In this document: in pieces, positions 1-9,200 of the stretch
How positions within the stretch are numbered: position 1 is the stretch's first letter
Layout of the letters: every line of letters begins with the position of its first letter
Assembly (NCBI GenBank): GCA_028711875.1
Contig: JAQTRJ010000017.1
Coordinates: 1-14,538, forward strand
Reading direction: 5' to 3'
Length of the DNA stretch: 14,538 nt
From: a bacterium
GTDB taxonomy: Bacteria; Electryoneota; RPQS01
Translations under genes and position numbers: made by a program
Notes under the pieces: generated by a model
Database searches by the model: none
What the model was told of the DNA's origin: nothing
What the model saw: only the letters and a program-made list of their open reading frames with translations

Positions 1-3000
1 GCACCGGGCAGCCGGGCGTCGAGCTCGGCCAGTGCCGGGTTCTGATCCGCGTGATCGTCACTGTGCCCGCCGTCTGGTAGTGACCGGCGAACCACGCAAA
101 CGGGAACTGTGACGTAAAGCCCAGTCCGTCGGTGACGCAGCCTTCGTAGTCCACGTCGGAACTGTCGTAGTAGAGTTCCACTTCCGGCGGTGTGCCCGGT
201 TCCAGCCACGACAGAGCGATCCGATTGTCGAAGTTGCCGTTAGCCGTCAGCATTTGCGGCGGAAGTTCGCCGTAGAGCACTTCCGCGTAGGCCGACGGTA
301 CGGATTCCACCGGCGGGGCCACGACGTCGTTGTCAATGGCCGTAACCTGATACTGATAAATGCCGCTGACCGTCAGCGTCTCCGTCGTCTGGCTGTTCGT
401 GCGGCCGTTAACGGTACCGCTCAGAACCCATTCCGCATCTTCCCGGAGCTTGCGATACAGCCGATAGGCATCCACCAGCAGATCCGGAGAATCATCCCAG
501 TTGAGGGTGACTTCACCGGTACCGGTATTGACCGACGCCGTCAGGTTGGTCGGAGCCGGCGGATCCACGCGCCGCAGAGTGAAGTTCTCGTTCGTCAGCC
601 CGCCTTCCGGCACCGTCACGGCCCGCGTGACCGTATTATAGCCGTCTAATTCACAGATGAACGTGCGGTTGCCCACTTGCACGTCCTGAAGCGTGTACGT
701 TCCGTCGGCGGCGGGATGCGTGGACGGGCGGCTGACGCCGTTGGCGCGCACCACCGCGCTGGTCATGGTACCAGAGCCGCCGTCCAGCGTCACCGTACCG
801 GAGACATTGGCATAAACCGGCGGCGGACCCCAGAACTGCACGGCCGATCCACTGATCGGAGTGAAGTCCCCCGCTCCATTGTACCAGAGCTGGAAGGCGT
901 CCGTCCCCGTCGCGTTCTCAATGCCGACGGTGGCCTCCAGATTGCCCGCGTCCGTGACGGTATTGTACTGGAACGTCAACGATCCGTCGGCCCCGAGAAT
1001 CGCCTGATAGGTGTGCGGCCCATTTTCATCATAGTCGTTCACCCCTTCCCAGCTCACGATAAACCGCTGATTGGCCGCATCCGCATAGTACAGAATCGAA
1101 CCACCATCCGGCGGATACATGTCATGCCAGTACAGGTACAGCGCAGCGTTCGGTTCGGCCGGGTTGGGAATTTCCGTATTCGTCCAAAAACCCGTCGCGC
1201 TGGTGGTAAAGGACAGGAGCCCATTCGACAAAACGCGAATCGAGTTGTAGGTGGTTCCGTAGAAGTTGAAGTCGAATCCCAGCGGGAACGGACCGGCGTT
1301 GCCGTCATCGGCAGTCAGGCCGGTGTTCGTGCCCACGCCGGTGATGTCCACCCAATCGTAGTCGGCTTCCATCCACGGCAGAACCACCGATCCGGTGAAC
1401 GCTCCGGCCGGGCCTTCATTGGGAACCTCGTCGAAAGCACGCACCGTCCATTGATAGGTGCGATTCGGCTGAGGCGGAGTGTCCACATAGAATCCCTCGC
1501 CCGGAGAGAAATGACCGAGCTCGACGCCATCCCGATACAAATTCAAGCTCGCCAAATCCACGCACGGCGTACCGTCGGCATTGACAACCGGATCCGTCCA
1601 CTCGATGCGAATCTGCGTCGAATTCACCGAGGCTCCGGTGACGTTTTGCGGCGCGCCGGGAGCCATCGCCGCCATCGCCGATACGGTTCCGGTCGGGCCG
1701 GATTCCACGTCGTTGTCGTACCAGGCCGTGACGTGGTAGTCGTACTCAATCCCTTCAGCCACGAAGTCTTCGTATACTTCGTCGGTTGCGTGGGCAATGT
1801 CCGCTCCATCGCGATACACAATGTAGTATTCCCACTCGTCGAGCGTGCGACGATGATCGCGATAGCTGAAGTCCAGCGCGGGAGCCTTCGAATACGGCAT
1901 TTCCACCGTTCCGGGCACCCAAGAACTCCAATCAGGCGGAGTTACCGTCTGACGAACTGGGCCGGCGGAGGATTTCTTATCCGCAGCCGCGTTCGCATAG
2001 TCCATGATGCTCACGGACGGGACTTCCTCAGCCGCATAACCACTCGAACCGCCGACGGACATGACGAACATCCGCGCCTGCGGGCTTCCCACCCATACGC
2101 GGCACATCCAGTCATTTGACGTCCATTGATTCCATCCAGTACCTTGCGACCAATACGAGCGAAGATCCGGCTCGCTGTTGTCCGCGCCAGTTCCGGGTCC
2201 GGTGGCATCCGGAGGGAATTGCCAGACAACCCAGAAATCACTGTTGTCGGGAAGTTCCACGGCTCCTTCCGTGTTGGCGATGAGCCAACCCGGCGTTCCG
2301 TCCGCGCCAATCTCGGTGAAATTCATGTACGCATTGTCCATGTCGGGAAGGCCGCCCGCATCGGGGCAGATCCAAACATTCGGCAGCGGATCGCTGCGCT
2401 CCATGTAGATATTGGCGCTCTGCACCGGCAGCGGATAGCTGACGGTGTCCATCGTCGGCGGAGTGAAACGCACGGCAAAATAATCCGTCGGCCCATTCGG
2501 CGTGTTAACACGGTACCACGTTTCCGACGTGCTGTCGTCGTAGAAAATCTGCATCGGCGGCTGCTGCACGCCCGGCTCCAGCCAGCGCAGGCGGATCCGG
2601 TCGTCAAAGCTGCCGTTGGCCGACAAATGGGTCGGCGGAAGTTCGCCGTACAGGAATTCAACATGGTCGGACAGCGGCGATTCGACTGGCGAAGATGGAC
2701 CGATCGAGTCCACCGCCGTCACCGCATACCGCCAAATGCCCGGACTGGGAAGTTGCTGCGCGGCGCTGGATGTGGGAACGCTGAACTGATAGACCCACGT
2801 CTGATCTTCGCGCATTTTGCGATAGACGTACCAGCGATCCACTTGGGCGTCCGTCGAATTGTCCCAATCCAGGTGAACCTCGCCGGACTCAATGATCGTC
2901 CCCGTCAGGTTGGTCGGAGCCGGCGGCGGGACGCGGTTCAGTTGAATCGCGAATCCTGTGACCCCGTCTTCCGGTACGGTCAGCGGCAGATTCTGAGTCA

Positions 3001-5665
3001 CATACCCGTTGAGTTCGGCCGTGATGATCCGGTCTCCCACCTGCACGTCGGTCAACGTGTAGGTCCCGTTCGCCGCCGGATGCGTGGACGGGCTGCCGAT
3101 ACCGTTGGCCCGCACCGTGACACTGGCCACGTTGCCGCTGCCGCCGTTCAGCGTCACTGTGCCGCTGACCGGCGCGCCCCGCGCGGCTTCCAAGCCCCAA
3201 ATCACCATGTCGTCGAAATAGAAACCGGGATATTGACCCGAGCCATCCGATCCAAACGTGAAGCGGAAAATCGGCGCTTCGCCAAGATAATGGCCTACGG
3301 GAACCACCATGTAAATCCAGCCGTTGGAATTGCCCGCCCAGCACGGAACGCCCGTTCCGATACAGGTATTATTCACCGACGGCTGCGGATAACCGCCGTC
3401 CGGAGTGACCAGTTCCCATGTTGCGCCCCCGTCAAGGCTGGCCTTGAAGTGGCAACCGTCCCAATTGGTTTCCGTGTTATACCAAGCCCAGAATTCCACG
3501 GTCGCGGTGGGACTCTCCACCACCAGACCCAAATCCAAATCCACATGCCAGCACGCGCTGTTCGAGTAGTTGCCACTCAGAACCGTCCCCCAGCAATTAT
3601 GTCCGTCGTGCGGGTTGCCGGGGCCTTCGCCGGACGGCGTTCCCCATTCCCAACCGCCAGTGGCCGGATCGGGAACCCACATGCCGTCTCTGACCTCGAA
3701 TCCTTCCAAATATGTCGGCGTGCCAACGACTATATCCACCGACATCGGCAAACCGAAATAGGGATCGTTGAACGGACGAACGTTGTAGGTATGAATTCCG
3801 GCGGGCGGGCTCACGTGCGTGTAGGTCTGCACGCCCGGATTCACCGTTGCCAGCAGAATGCCGGTATTGACCGGGCCCCACCACACCTCCACGTTATCAA
3901 TCTGAATCGGATTTCCATCCGTGTCCAGCGTCGGATCCGTCCACGTCAACACCGCATTCGGCTCCACGTAGTCGCCGGTCAAATCGGTGACCGGGCGGGG
4001 CATTCCGCTCGGCAGCGACACTCCCCACATAATCAGATCGTCAATGTAATAACCCGGATATGGAACCGAGCCGTCGGATCCAAGCTGGAACCGGAAAATC
4101 GGCGCTAATCCAACGTATTGACCGACCGGAATCACGACATAGTGCCACATCTCACCGATATCGTGCCCCGTCCATGCCGGCTGCGAGGGCATACAGGCCT
4201 GTGATGTGTTGGTGCTGCCGGGATATCCGCCGGTGGGAGTCACCACCTCCCACGTGCTGCCGCCGTCCAAACTGACCTTGAAATTGCAGCCGTCGTAGTT
4301 CAGTTCCGTGTCGAACCAGGCCCAGAACTCCACGGTGGCGGCAGCGTTCATCACCACAAAACCCATGTCCAAATCCATGCTATAGCAGGCATTGTTGGCG
4401 TAGTCGCCGCTAATGACGGTTCCCAAGCAATTCGCGCCGCTATAGGCTCCGGTCGGGCCGCCAGCGCCGGTGGGAGTCCCCCGTTCCCATCCGCCCGACG
4501 AAACCCAGCCGCCGTCATTGTCCTCAAAATCGTTGAAGTAGCCGAAATTGCCGACCACGATGCCTACGTTCGACGGTGAGCTGCCATATCCGTCATTGTA
4601 GGCGATCACCGAATACATCAGGTTGCCGTCCGGTGCGTTGGGATGGGTGAAGGTTTGCACTCCGGCATTGACTCGTCCCAGCCGAGTCGCGCCCATCTGT
4701 ACCACCAGACTGTCCACCACGATTGGGTTGCCGTTCGTGTCCTGTGTGGGATCTGTCCACGTCAGTACCACGTCAGCTCCCACCTGATCTGCCTCCAGAT
4801 TCGCCACCGGCATCGGCACTCCGTCCGGCTGCCCGATCATGATCGCCCAACCACTGGTCGGCAGCGTCCCCGCGCCGTTGTAACACACCTGCACCGCCTG
4901 CGTACCGGTTGCGTTTTCGATTCCCACCGTGCAACTGGTATTGCCGGGATCCGATGCCGCGATGGTCTGGTACTGATAGACAACGTTTCCACTCGATTCG
5001 ATGATTGCCTGAAAGTAATAGGGGCCGCCGCCGTCAATGTGGTAGATGCCTTCCCAGCTCACGATGAACCGCTGATTGGCGGCATCCGCATAATACAGAA
5101 TACTCCCGCCATCGTCGGGACTCATGTCGTCCCAGAACAAGCACAGTGCATTGTTCGGCTCTGCCGTGGCGGGAATCGCCGTATTGCCCCAGAACCCGGT
5201 TGAGCTGGTCGTAAAGGACAAGAAGCCATTGGCCGATACCCGGACGGTTGTGAAGTTGTTGTCGTAAAACGGAAAAGTGAAGCCCAGCGTAAACGGGCCG
5301 GCATTTCCATCATCAGTAGTGATGCCGGTGTTGGTGCCGATCCCGGTGATGTCTACCCAGTCATATGTCACCGGCGTCCAGATGTATTCATCCAAAGGTT
5401 CCCGCGGCGGCCGCGGCGTCTCCATGACGCCCGCTTGAACGGCCTTGGCCCGCTCCAGAGCCATTTCAATATCAATGTGGCTGCCGGTCGTGGCATTGAT
5501 ATCCTCAGCCAGACGGATATCCGCCGCCGAGAGCATCTCGCCGGCTTCGATCTTGGCCTTGATGTAACGCACATCGGCCTCGGTCGCCGCCCATGCCAGA
5601 CCGGATAGGCTCAGCAGAAGAATCCCTACTGAAACCCACAAGAAAGTCCGGGAACTGAAACGCAT
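1..5665 (-). CDS. Giant secreted multi-domain surface protein (nidogen-like, FN3, MAM-like, carboxypeptidase-regulatory-like modules), C-terminus beyond left edge
   Basis: The minus-strand frame from the ATG at 5665 stays open to the window edge (1,888 codons seen). The start follows a GAGGAG Shine-Dalgarno six bases upstream and gives a clean signal peptide (hydrophobic 8-24, cleavage probably after Ala26). Approximate order: short helical segment 28-90; nidogen-like domain 99-276; FN3 277-370; MAM-like 371-547, with the 'FWAW...DG...SLDGGSTW...GSDGS...DD' pattern; FN3 554-645; second MAM-like 647-823; carboxypeptidase-regulatory-like beta-sandwich 829-909; FN3 914-1009; a YGELPP hinge and a beta-rich module 1010-1210; two FN3-like units about 1262-1430; then second copies of nidogen-like (1434-1608), regulatory-like (1619-1702), FN3 and the YGELPP hinge (about 1797). 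No catalytic domain is visible. Inferred role: extracellular adhesin or matrix/scaffold protein. A T9SS tail is expected beyond the window, as in its divergent neighbour, but cannot be seen. Function otherwise unknown. Confidence 0.93.
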   Translation of the reverse strand, partial: MRFSSRTFLWVSVGILLLSLSGLAWAATEADVRYIKAKIEAGEMLSAADIRLAEDINATTGSHIDIEMALERAKAVQAGVMETPRPPREPLDEYIWTPVTYDWVDITGIGTNTGITTDDGNAGPFTLGFTFPFYDNNFTTVRVSANGFLSFTTSSTGFWGNTAIPATAEPNNALCLFWDDMSPDDGGSILYYADAANQRFIVSWEGIYHIDGGGPYYFQAIIESSGNVVYQYQTIAASDPGNTSCTVGIENATGTQAVQVCYNGAGTLPTSGWAIMIGQPDGVPMPVANLEADQVGADVVLTWTDPTQDTNGNPIVVDSLVVQMGATRLGRVNAGVQTFTHPNAPDGNLMYSVIAYNDGYGSSPSNVGIVVGNFGYFNDFEDNDGGWVSSGGWERGTPTGAGGPTGAYSGANCLGTVISGDYANNACYSMDLDMGFVVMNAAATVEFWAWFDTELNYDGCNFKVSLDGGSTWEVVTPTGGYPGSTNTSQACMPSQPAWTGHDIGEMWHYVVIPVGQYVGLAPIFRFQLGSDGSVPYPGYYIDDLIMWGVSLPSGMPRPVTDLTGDYVEPNAVLTWTDPTLDTDGNPIQIDNVEVWWGPVNTGILLATVNPGVQTYTHVSPPAGIHTYNVRPFNDPYFGLPMSVDIVVGTPTYLEGFEVRDGMWVPDPATGGWEWGTPSGEGPGNPHDGHNCWGTVLSGNYSNSACWHVDLDLGLVVESPTATVEFWAWYNTETNWDGCHFKASLDGGATWELVTPDGGYPQPSVNNTCIGTGVPCWAGNSNGWIYMVVPVGHYLGEAPIFRFTFGSDGSGQYPGFYFDDMVIWGLEAARGAPVSGTVTLNGGSGNVASVTVRANGIGSPSTHPAANGTYTLTDVQVGDRIITAELNGYVTQNLPLTVPEDGVTGFAIQLNRVPPPAPTNLTGTIIESGEVHLDWDNSTDAQVDRWYVYRKMREDQTWVYQFSVPTSSAAQQLPSPGIWRYAVTAVDSIGPSSPVESPLSDHVEFLYGELPPTHLSANGSFDDRIRLRWLEPGVQQPPMQIFYDDSTSETWYRVNTPNGPTDYFAVRFTPPTMDTVSYPLPVQSANIYMERSDPLPNVWICPDAGGLPDMDNAYMNFTEIGADGTPGWLIANTEGAVELPDNSDFWVVWQFPPDATGPGTGADNSEPDLRSYWSQGTGWNQWTSNDWMCRVWVGSPQARMFVMSVGGSSGYAAEEVPSVSIMDYANAAADKKSSAGPVRQTVTPPDWSSWVPGTVEMPYSKAPALDFSYRDHRRTLDEWEYYIVYRDGADIAHATDEVYEDFVAEGIEYDYHVTAWYDNDVESGPTGTVSAMAAMAPGAPQNVTGASVNSTQIRIEWTDPVVNADGTPCVDLASLNLYRDGVELGHFSPGEGFYVDTPPQPNRTYQWTVRAFDEVPNEGPAGAFTGSVVLPWMEADYDWVDITGVGTNTGLTADDGNAGPFPLGFDFNFYGTTYNSIRVLSNGLLSFTTSATGFWTNTEIPNPAEPNAALYLYWHDMYPPDGGSILYYADAANQRFIVSWEGVNDYDENGPHTYQAILGADGSLTFQYNTVTDAGNLEATVGIENATGTDAFQLWYNGAGDFTPISGSAVQFWGPPPVYANVSGTVTLDGGSGTMTSAVVRANGVSRPSTHPAADGTYTLQDVQVGNRTFICELDGYNTVTRAVTVPEGGLTNENFTLRRVDPPAPTNLTASVNTGTGEVTLNWDDSPDLLVDAYRLYRKLREDAEWVLSGTVNGRTNSQTTETLTVSGIYQYQVTAIDNDVVAPPVESVPSAYAEVLYGELPPQMLTANGNFDNRIALSWLEPGTPPEVELYYDSSDVDYEGCVTDGLGFTSQFPFAWFAGHYQTAGTVTITRIRTRHWPSSTPGCPV

Positions 5666-5671
5666 GTCTGT

Positions 5672-5677
5672 CTCCTC
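5672..5677 (-). promoter_or_regulatory. Shine-Dalgarno GAGGAG of the giant secreted protein
   Basis: Read on the minus strand, GAGGAG lies six bases before the ATG at 5665. It is the main reason for choosing this start, and the encoded N-terminus is a good signal peptide. Confidence 0.8.
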
Positions 5678-5710
5678 GAAGAAGTTGAAACGCAAGGCAA
5701 ATAACCCTGA

Positions 5711-5739
5711 AATAAACACACTTTTTCAAAACAAGTCAA
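5711..5739 (-). promoter_or_regulatory. Candidate sigma70-type promoter for the giant secreted protein
   Basis: On the minus strand TTGACT (5734-5739) and TTTATT (5711-5716) are separated by exactly 17 bases. They match TTGACA at 5 of 6 positions and TATAAT at 4 of 6. Transcription would begin near 5704, giving a leader of about 40 bases. The call rests on motif match and position only. Confidence 0.4.
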
Positions 5740-6198
5740 GACAAGTCTGAAACGAAATTCTCAACTCGAGCAAGTCTCATACTCCGCAACGAACCTTCCG
5801 CCTGTCGGGGGCATGTGCGCCAATCCTAACTTCACGGCCGCCGAGAAGTCGGCAGTGATTTATGCTGTTTGTTAAACTATAACTTATGTGAATCCGCTGG
5901 AATATATAATTATTTCTTAGGGAGCAGATCAGCCGAAAATCAATCGGTTAATGGCTCCCGACTCCCCGCCCACATGAAGAGGCATGCAAATAGGAAAAAG
6001 CCACGAAAATCGCCGTTGGATCGGCCAGCGATTCAGAAAAGTAATTCTGCGGGATTATCACGCTCATTTCCTACGACAAAGAACAAATTGTTATTTATTT
6101 ATTATTATTAATTTTGTCGCATCTGTTGCAGCCTGAAATCAGCCTCGGAAATCCTTGCAGCCTGCAAAGAGGATATTTCTCTCCATTTTCCGCAACGC
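5740..6198. other. AT-rich divergent intergenic region, no convincing gene
   Basis: This spacer separates two divergent genes and is much richer in A and T than the flanking coding sequence. It includes a nearly pure A/T run around 6088-6115 that could act as an UP-like element or flexible segment. An 80-codon open frame on the plus strand (5869-6111) has no good ribosome binding site and encodes a low-complexity basic peptide, so I do not call it. A small palindrome, AACAA-A-TTGTT, lies near 6082-6092. No tRNA-like or riboswitch-like fold was recognised. Confidence 0.6.
6126..6167. promoter_or_regulatory. Two tandem TTGCAGCCTG boxes, possible operator
   Basis: TTGCAGCCTG occurs at 6126-6135 and 6155-6164, 29 bases apart (near three helical turns). 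The second box is a perfect palindrome, TTGCAG-C-CTGCAA (6155-6167); the first has one arm degraded. They end about 30 bases upstream of the candidate promoter of the C25 gene, where an activator or repressor dimer could bind. The regulatory role is inferred. Confidence 0.3.
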
Positions 6199-6229
6199 TT
6201 GCATGAGCAATACTCGATAGCTAAATTTG
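6199..6229 (+). promoter_or_regulatory. Candidate Bacteroidetes-type promoter of the C25 peptidase gene
   Basis: TTG at 6199-6201 is followed 20 bases later by TAAATTTG (6222-6229). This fits the TTTG / TAnnTTTG consensus of Bacteroidetes housekeeping promoters, except that the upstream box reads CTTG. A transcript would start near 6236 and carry a leader of about 58 bases. A sigma70 reading (TTGCAT, 17 bases, TAAATT) overlaps it but matches less well. Confidence 0.33.
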
Positions 6230-6282
6230 GTAGTTTCGAGAATAGTGGCTTGCCGTAAAAGATTTCGTAGGCGGGTTGAACC

Positions 6283-6288
6283 GGAGGA
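6283..6288 (+). promoter_or_regulatory. Shine-Dalgarno GGAGGA fixing the C25 gene start
   Basis: GGAGGA sits five bases before the ATG at 6294. The frame could be extended to a TTG at 6276, but that would put this strong ribosome binding site inside the gene. ATG 6294 also opens directly into the signal peptide, so it is preferred. Confidence 0.8.
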
Positions 6289-6293
6289 ATGCG

Positions 6294-9200
6294 ATGAGAC
6301 GACTTGCTGAATTGCTTCTTTGTGCTTGGATGCTGTCTTTCCCGGCATGGGGACTGGCGGTCGAGGCCGAACAACTGCCCCTTGGCCTGATTGACTATTC
6401 CCAGTCCAATTCCCACTTGACCGTCACCAGGGGCACCCCCGAAGTGACCTCGATCGCGCTCGAAGTCCCCGAAATCGTGGCCGAGCAGCAATGGATTGAC
6501 TACAAATCCTACACCGCGTTCGGGATCCCGGGCGAACCGCTCCTGTTTTCCGACGGCGAACCGACCGTTCCGCACGTCACCCGCTACTATCGCATTCCCA
6601 ATCTGGGCGGAGTGGATCTGGTGGTCACCGCGGCCGAGTTCGAACTGCTCGAAGGCGTGGATGTTCTGCCCTATATGTCGGAACCGGGCGCTTTCGATCA
6701 GCTCGATCTCAAAGAATCCGTGTATTCCGCCGATGCCTGGTTCCCAGCGGATGTCGCCCAGATGTCCGATCCCATGATTATGCGGGACTTCCGACTTGTT
6801 ACCGTGTCGCTGTTCCCGGTCCAGGTCAATCCCGTCACCCGGCAGGTGCGGCTCTACCACAATCTGCAGGTGGACATCGTCGCCAACGGCCAGCCCGGCG
6901 AAAACGAACTGATTTGGAATCATCCGATCTCTCGGACCTTTGCTCCCATTTATCGGTCTCTCATTCCCAACCTCGACGAGAACGCTCTCGACGAAATCTC
7001 CGACCGCCCCGGTATCTACCTGATTCTGACGCACAGTGACGTGACTGCCAAAAAGTGGGCGGACAGCCTCTTCGAATGGAGAACCCGCGTCGGCTTCCCG
7101 GTACGGATCGAAGCGCGGAACAACTGGACCAAGCAGAGCGCCGTTAACTTCATCCAGAGCGCATACCAGAACTGGGACGATCCCCCCGAATTCGTCTGCC
7201 TGATCGGCGATCCCGACTGGAGTCCCTACGGAATCCCCTCTGAAAGTTACGGAGCCTACGATCACGACTACGAGCGCGGCAACAATCTCGACGAAGTGCC
7301 CGATATCGCCGTCGGCCGCCTCAGCGGCAACGGCGGCCAGATGGCCGTCATCAACGCCAAGATCATGGGCTACGAGCGCAATCCCTACATGGGCGATACG
7401 CTCTGGTACCGCCGCGGATTCTTCTACGGAGACGTCGGCCACAGTGTTGCCTCCAACTACACCCTCATGCAGTGGGGCGCACAGATGTTCCGCAACTACA
7501 CCGGTGTCCGCAACGGAGTCGTGGAAACCTCCAACAACGGCGCCGACGCTAATCGGGTCCGCTACTGGTTCCAGCAGGGCATCTCCTACTTCTTCTGGCG
7601 TGGTTCCTACATCAGCCAGATGGAATCTGGGGTCGGCGCAACCACGCAGCCGGGCTGGAAACTGCCGGTGTGCATGTTGGTCACCTGCGATGCCAACGAT
7701 TTCGTCGGCGGAACCGGCATCGCCGAGCTCTTCCTCCAAGCCGGATCGGTCTCTCAACCGGCCGGCGGAATCGCCTCCGCCGGAACCGCCACCCCCGGAA
7801 CCCACAACCCGCCCAACATTACGCTCACCGGCGGTTTCATGTACGGCCTCGCCAACGTGGGGGTAGACCAGCTCGGCCCCGCCTTTATGTATTCCAAACT
7901 CTGGTTGTTTAAAACGTTTGTCAACCAGCAGTCCATGGCCGTTGACTTCTGCCAATATTTCAATCTGATGGGCGATCCCGGTCTGCATATGTGGACCGAT
8001 GTGCCGGTGGTCATGGAGTGCAGTCATCCCACCATAGTCAATGTCGGAACGCGTCAGGTGTCGGTGGAAGCCGTCCGCGACGATAACGGCGTGCCGATCG
8101 CCGACGCCATGGTGACTCTGTGGAAGCGCGGCGCCGACTCCACCTTTGCCATCGGCCGCACCGACGCTGAAGGCCGCGTCATGCTGCCGGTGACCATCAA
8201 CGCCACCGGCAACCTGATGCTGACCGTGTCCAAGAAGAACCACAAACCCTATCTCTACGACATCGCCTGCGTGCAGGCCGATCAAATGGCCATGCTGAGT
8301 TCCTACACGCTCGACGACGACAACGCGGGCGGCACCAGCGGCAACGGGGACGGCACCCTCAATCCCGGCGAGACCATTGATCTCCCCATTTACGTCAAGA
8401 ACTTCGGTTCCTCCGGTACCGTCACCGGGATCAGCGCTACGCTCGCCAGCGGCAATCCGCGCGTGACCGTCACCCAGAACACGGCCACCTATCCCAATCT
8501 GGCGGTCGGCGACTCCGCCCTCGGATCGCAGGCCTTCCGCATCACGGTATCTCCGGATATGCAGCACGAAGAAACCGCGCTGCTCACCCTCACCGTCAAC
8601 AGCTCAATGGGACAGACTCCCGGATCGGTGGAATTCGAATGTCTGTCGGGGTCCGTAAACTATATCTCCCACGCGGTGCAGGGCGGAACCTTCGATCCCG
8701 GCACGACCCGCACCTTGCAGGTGACGCTCCAAAACCACGGAACCCAACCCCTGAACTCCGTCACCGGGCAGCTGGTCTCTCTCAGTCCCTTCGTTCAGGT
8801 GGACGATCCCCTCGGAAGCTTCGGCAGCATCCCCGTGGGCGACACCGTGGACAACGCCGCCAATCTGTTCACCGTCTCCTCCAACAGCCTGACCTTCCGC
8901 GGCCATCAGGCGCCCATGATGGTGCTAACCACCGCCACCGGCGGCCTCACCGACACCGCGCGATTCACTCTCAGTGTCGGCAACGCCCTGGCCTCTGATC
9001 CCACCGGCCCTGATGCCTGCGGCTACTACGCCTACGACAACAACGATCTCTCCTACGAACTGCATCCCACCTACGAATATGTCAACATCTCCTCCGGCCT
9101 CGGCACCAACCTCAATCTCAACGACACCGGAGAAAAAAACAACATCAGTCAGCTCTGGTCCACCGTCCGTGCCCTGCCCTTCGCCTTCAAATTCTATGGA

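Noticed and set aside
677..4108. Two long plus-strand open frames (480 and 660 codons) in the left third
   Set aside because: They lie antisense to an uninterrupted minus-strand gene with recognisable repeated domains and a signal peptide. Their products are Arg/His/Val-rich with no domain pattern, as expected for the shadow of GC-rich third positions.
5869..6111. 80-codon plus-strand frame in the divergent spacer
   Set aside because: No Shine-Dalgarno, low-complexity basic product, and it ends in the A/T-rich run that looks regulatory.
6276..6293. Upstream TTG start for the C25 protein
   Set aside because: It would place the strong GGAGGA ribosome binding site inside the gene; ATG 6294 is correctly spaced and begins the signal peptide.
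6108..8567. Minus-strand 819-codon open frame opposite the C25 gene
   Set aside because: It is antisense to a clear peptidase and crosses its promoter region. The product is a Gly/Val/His/Asp-rich string with no family signature. Codon structure supports the plus strand.
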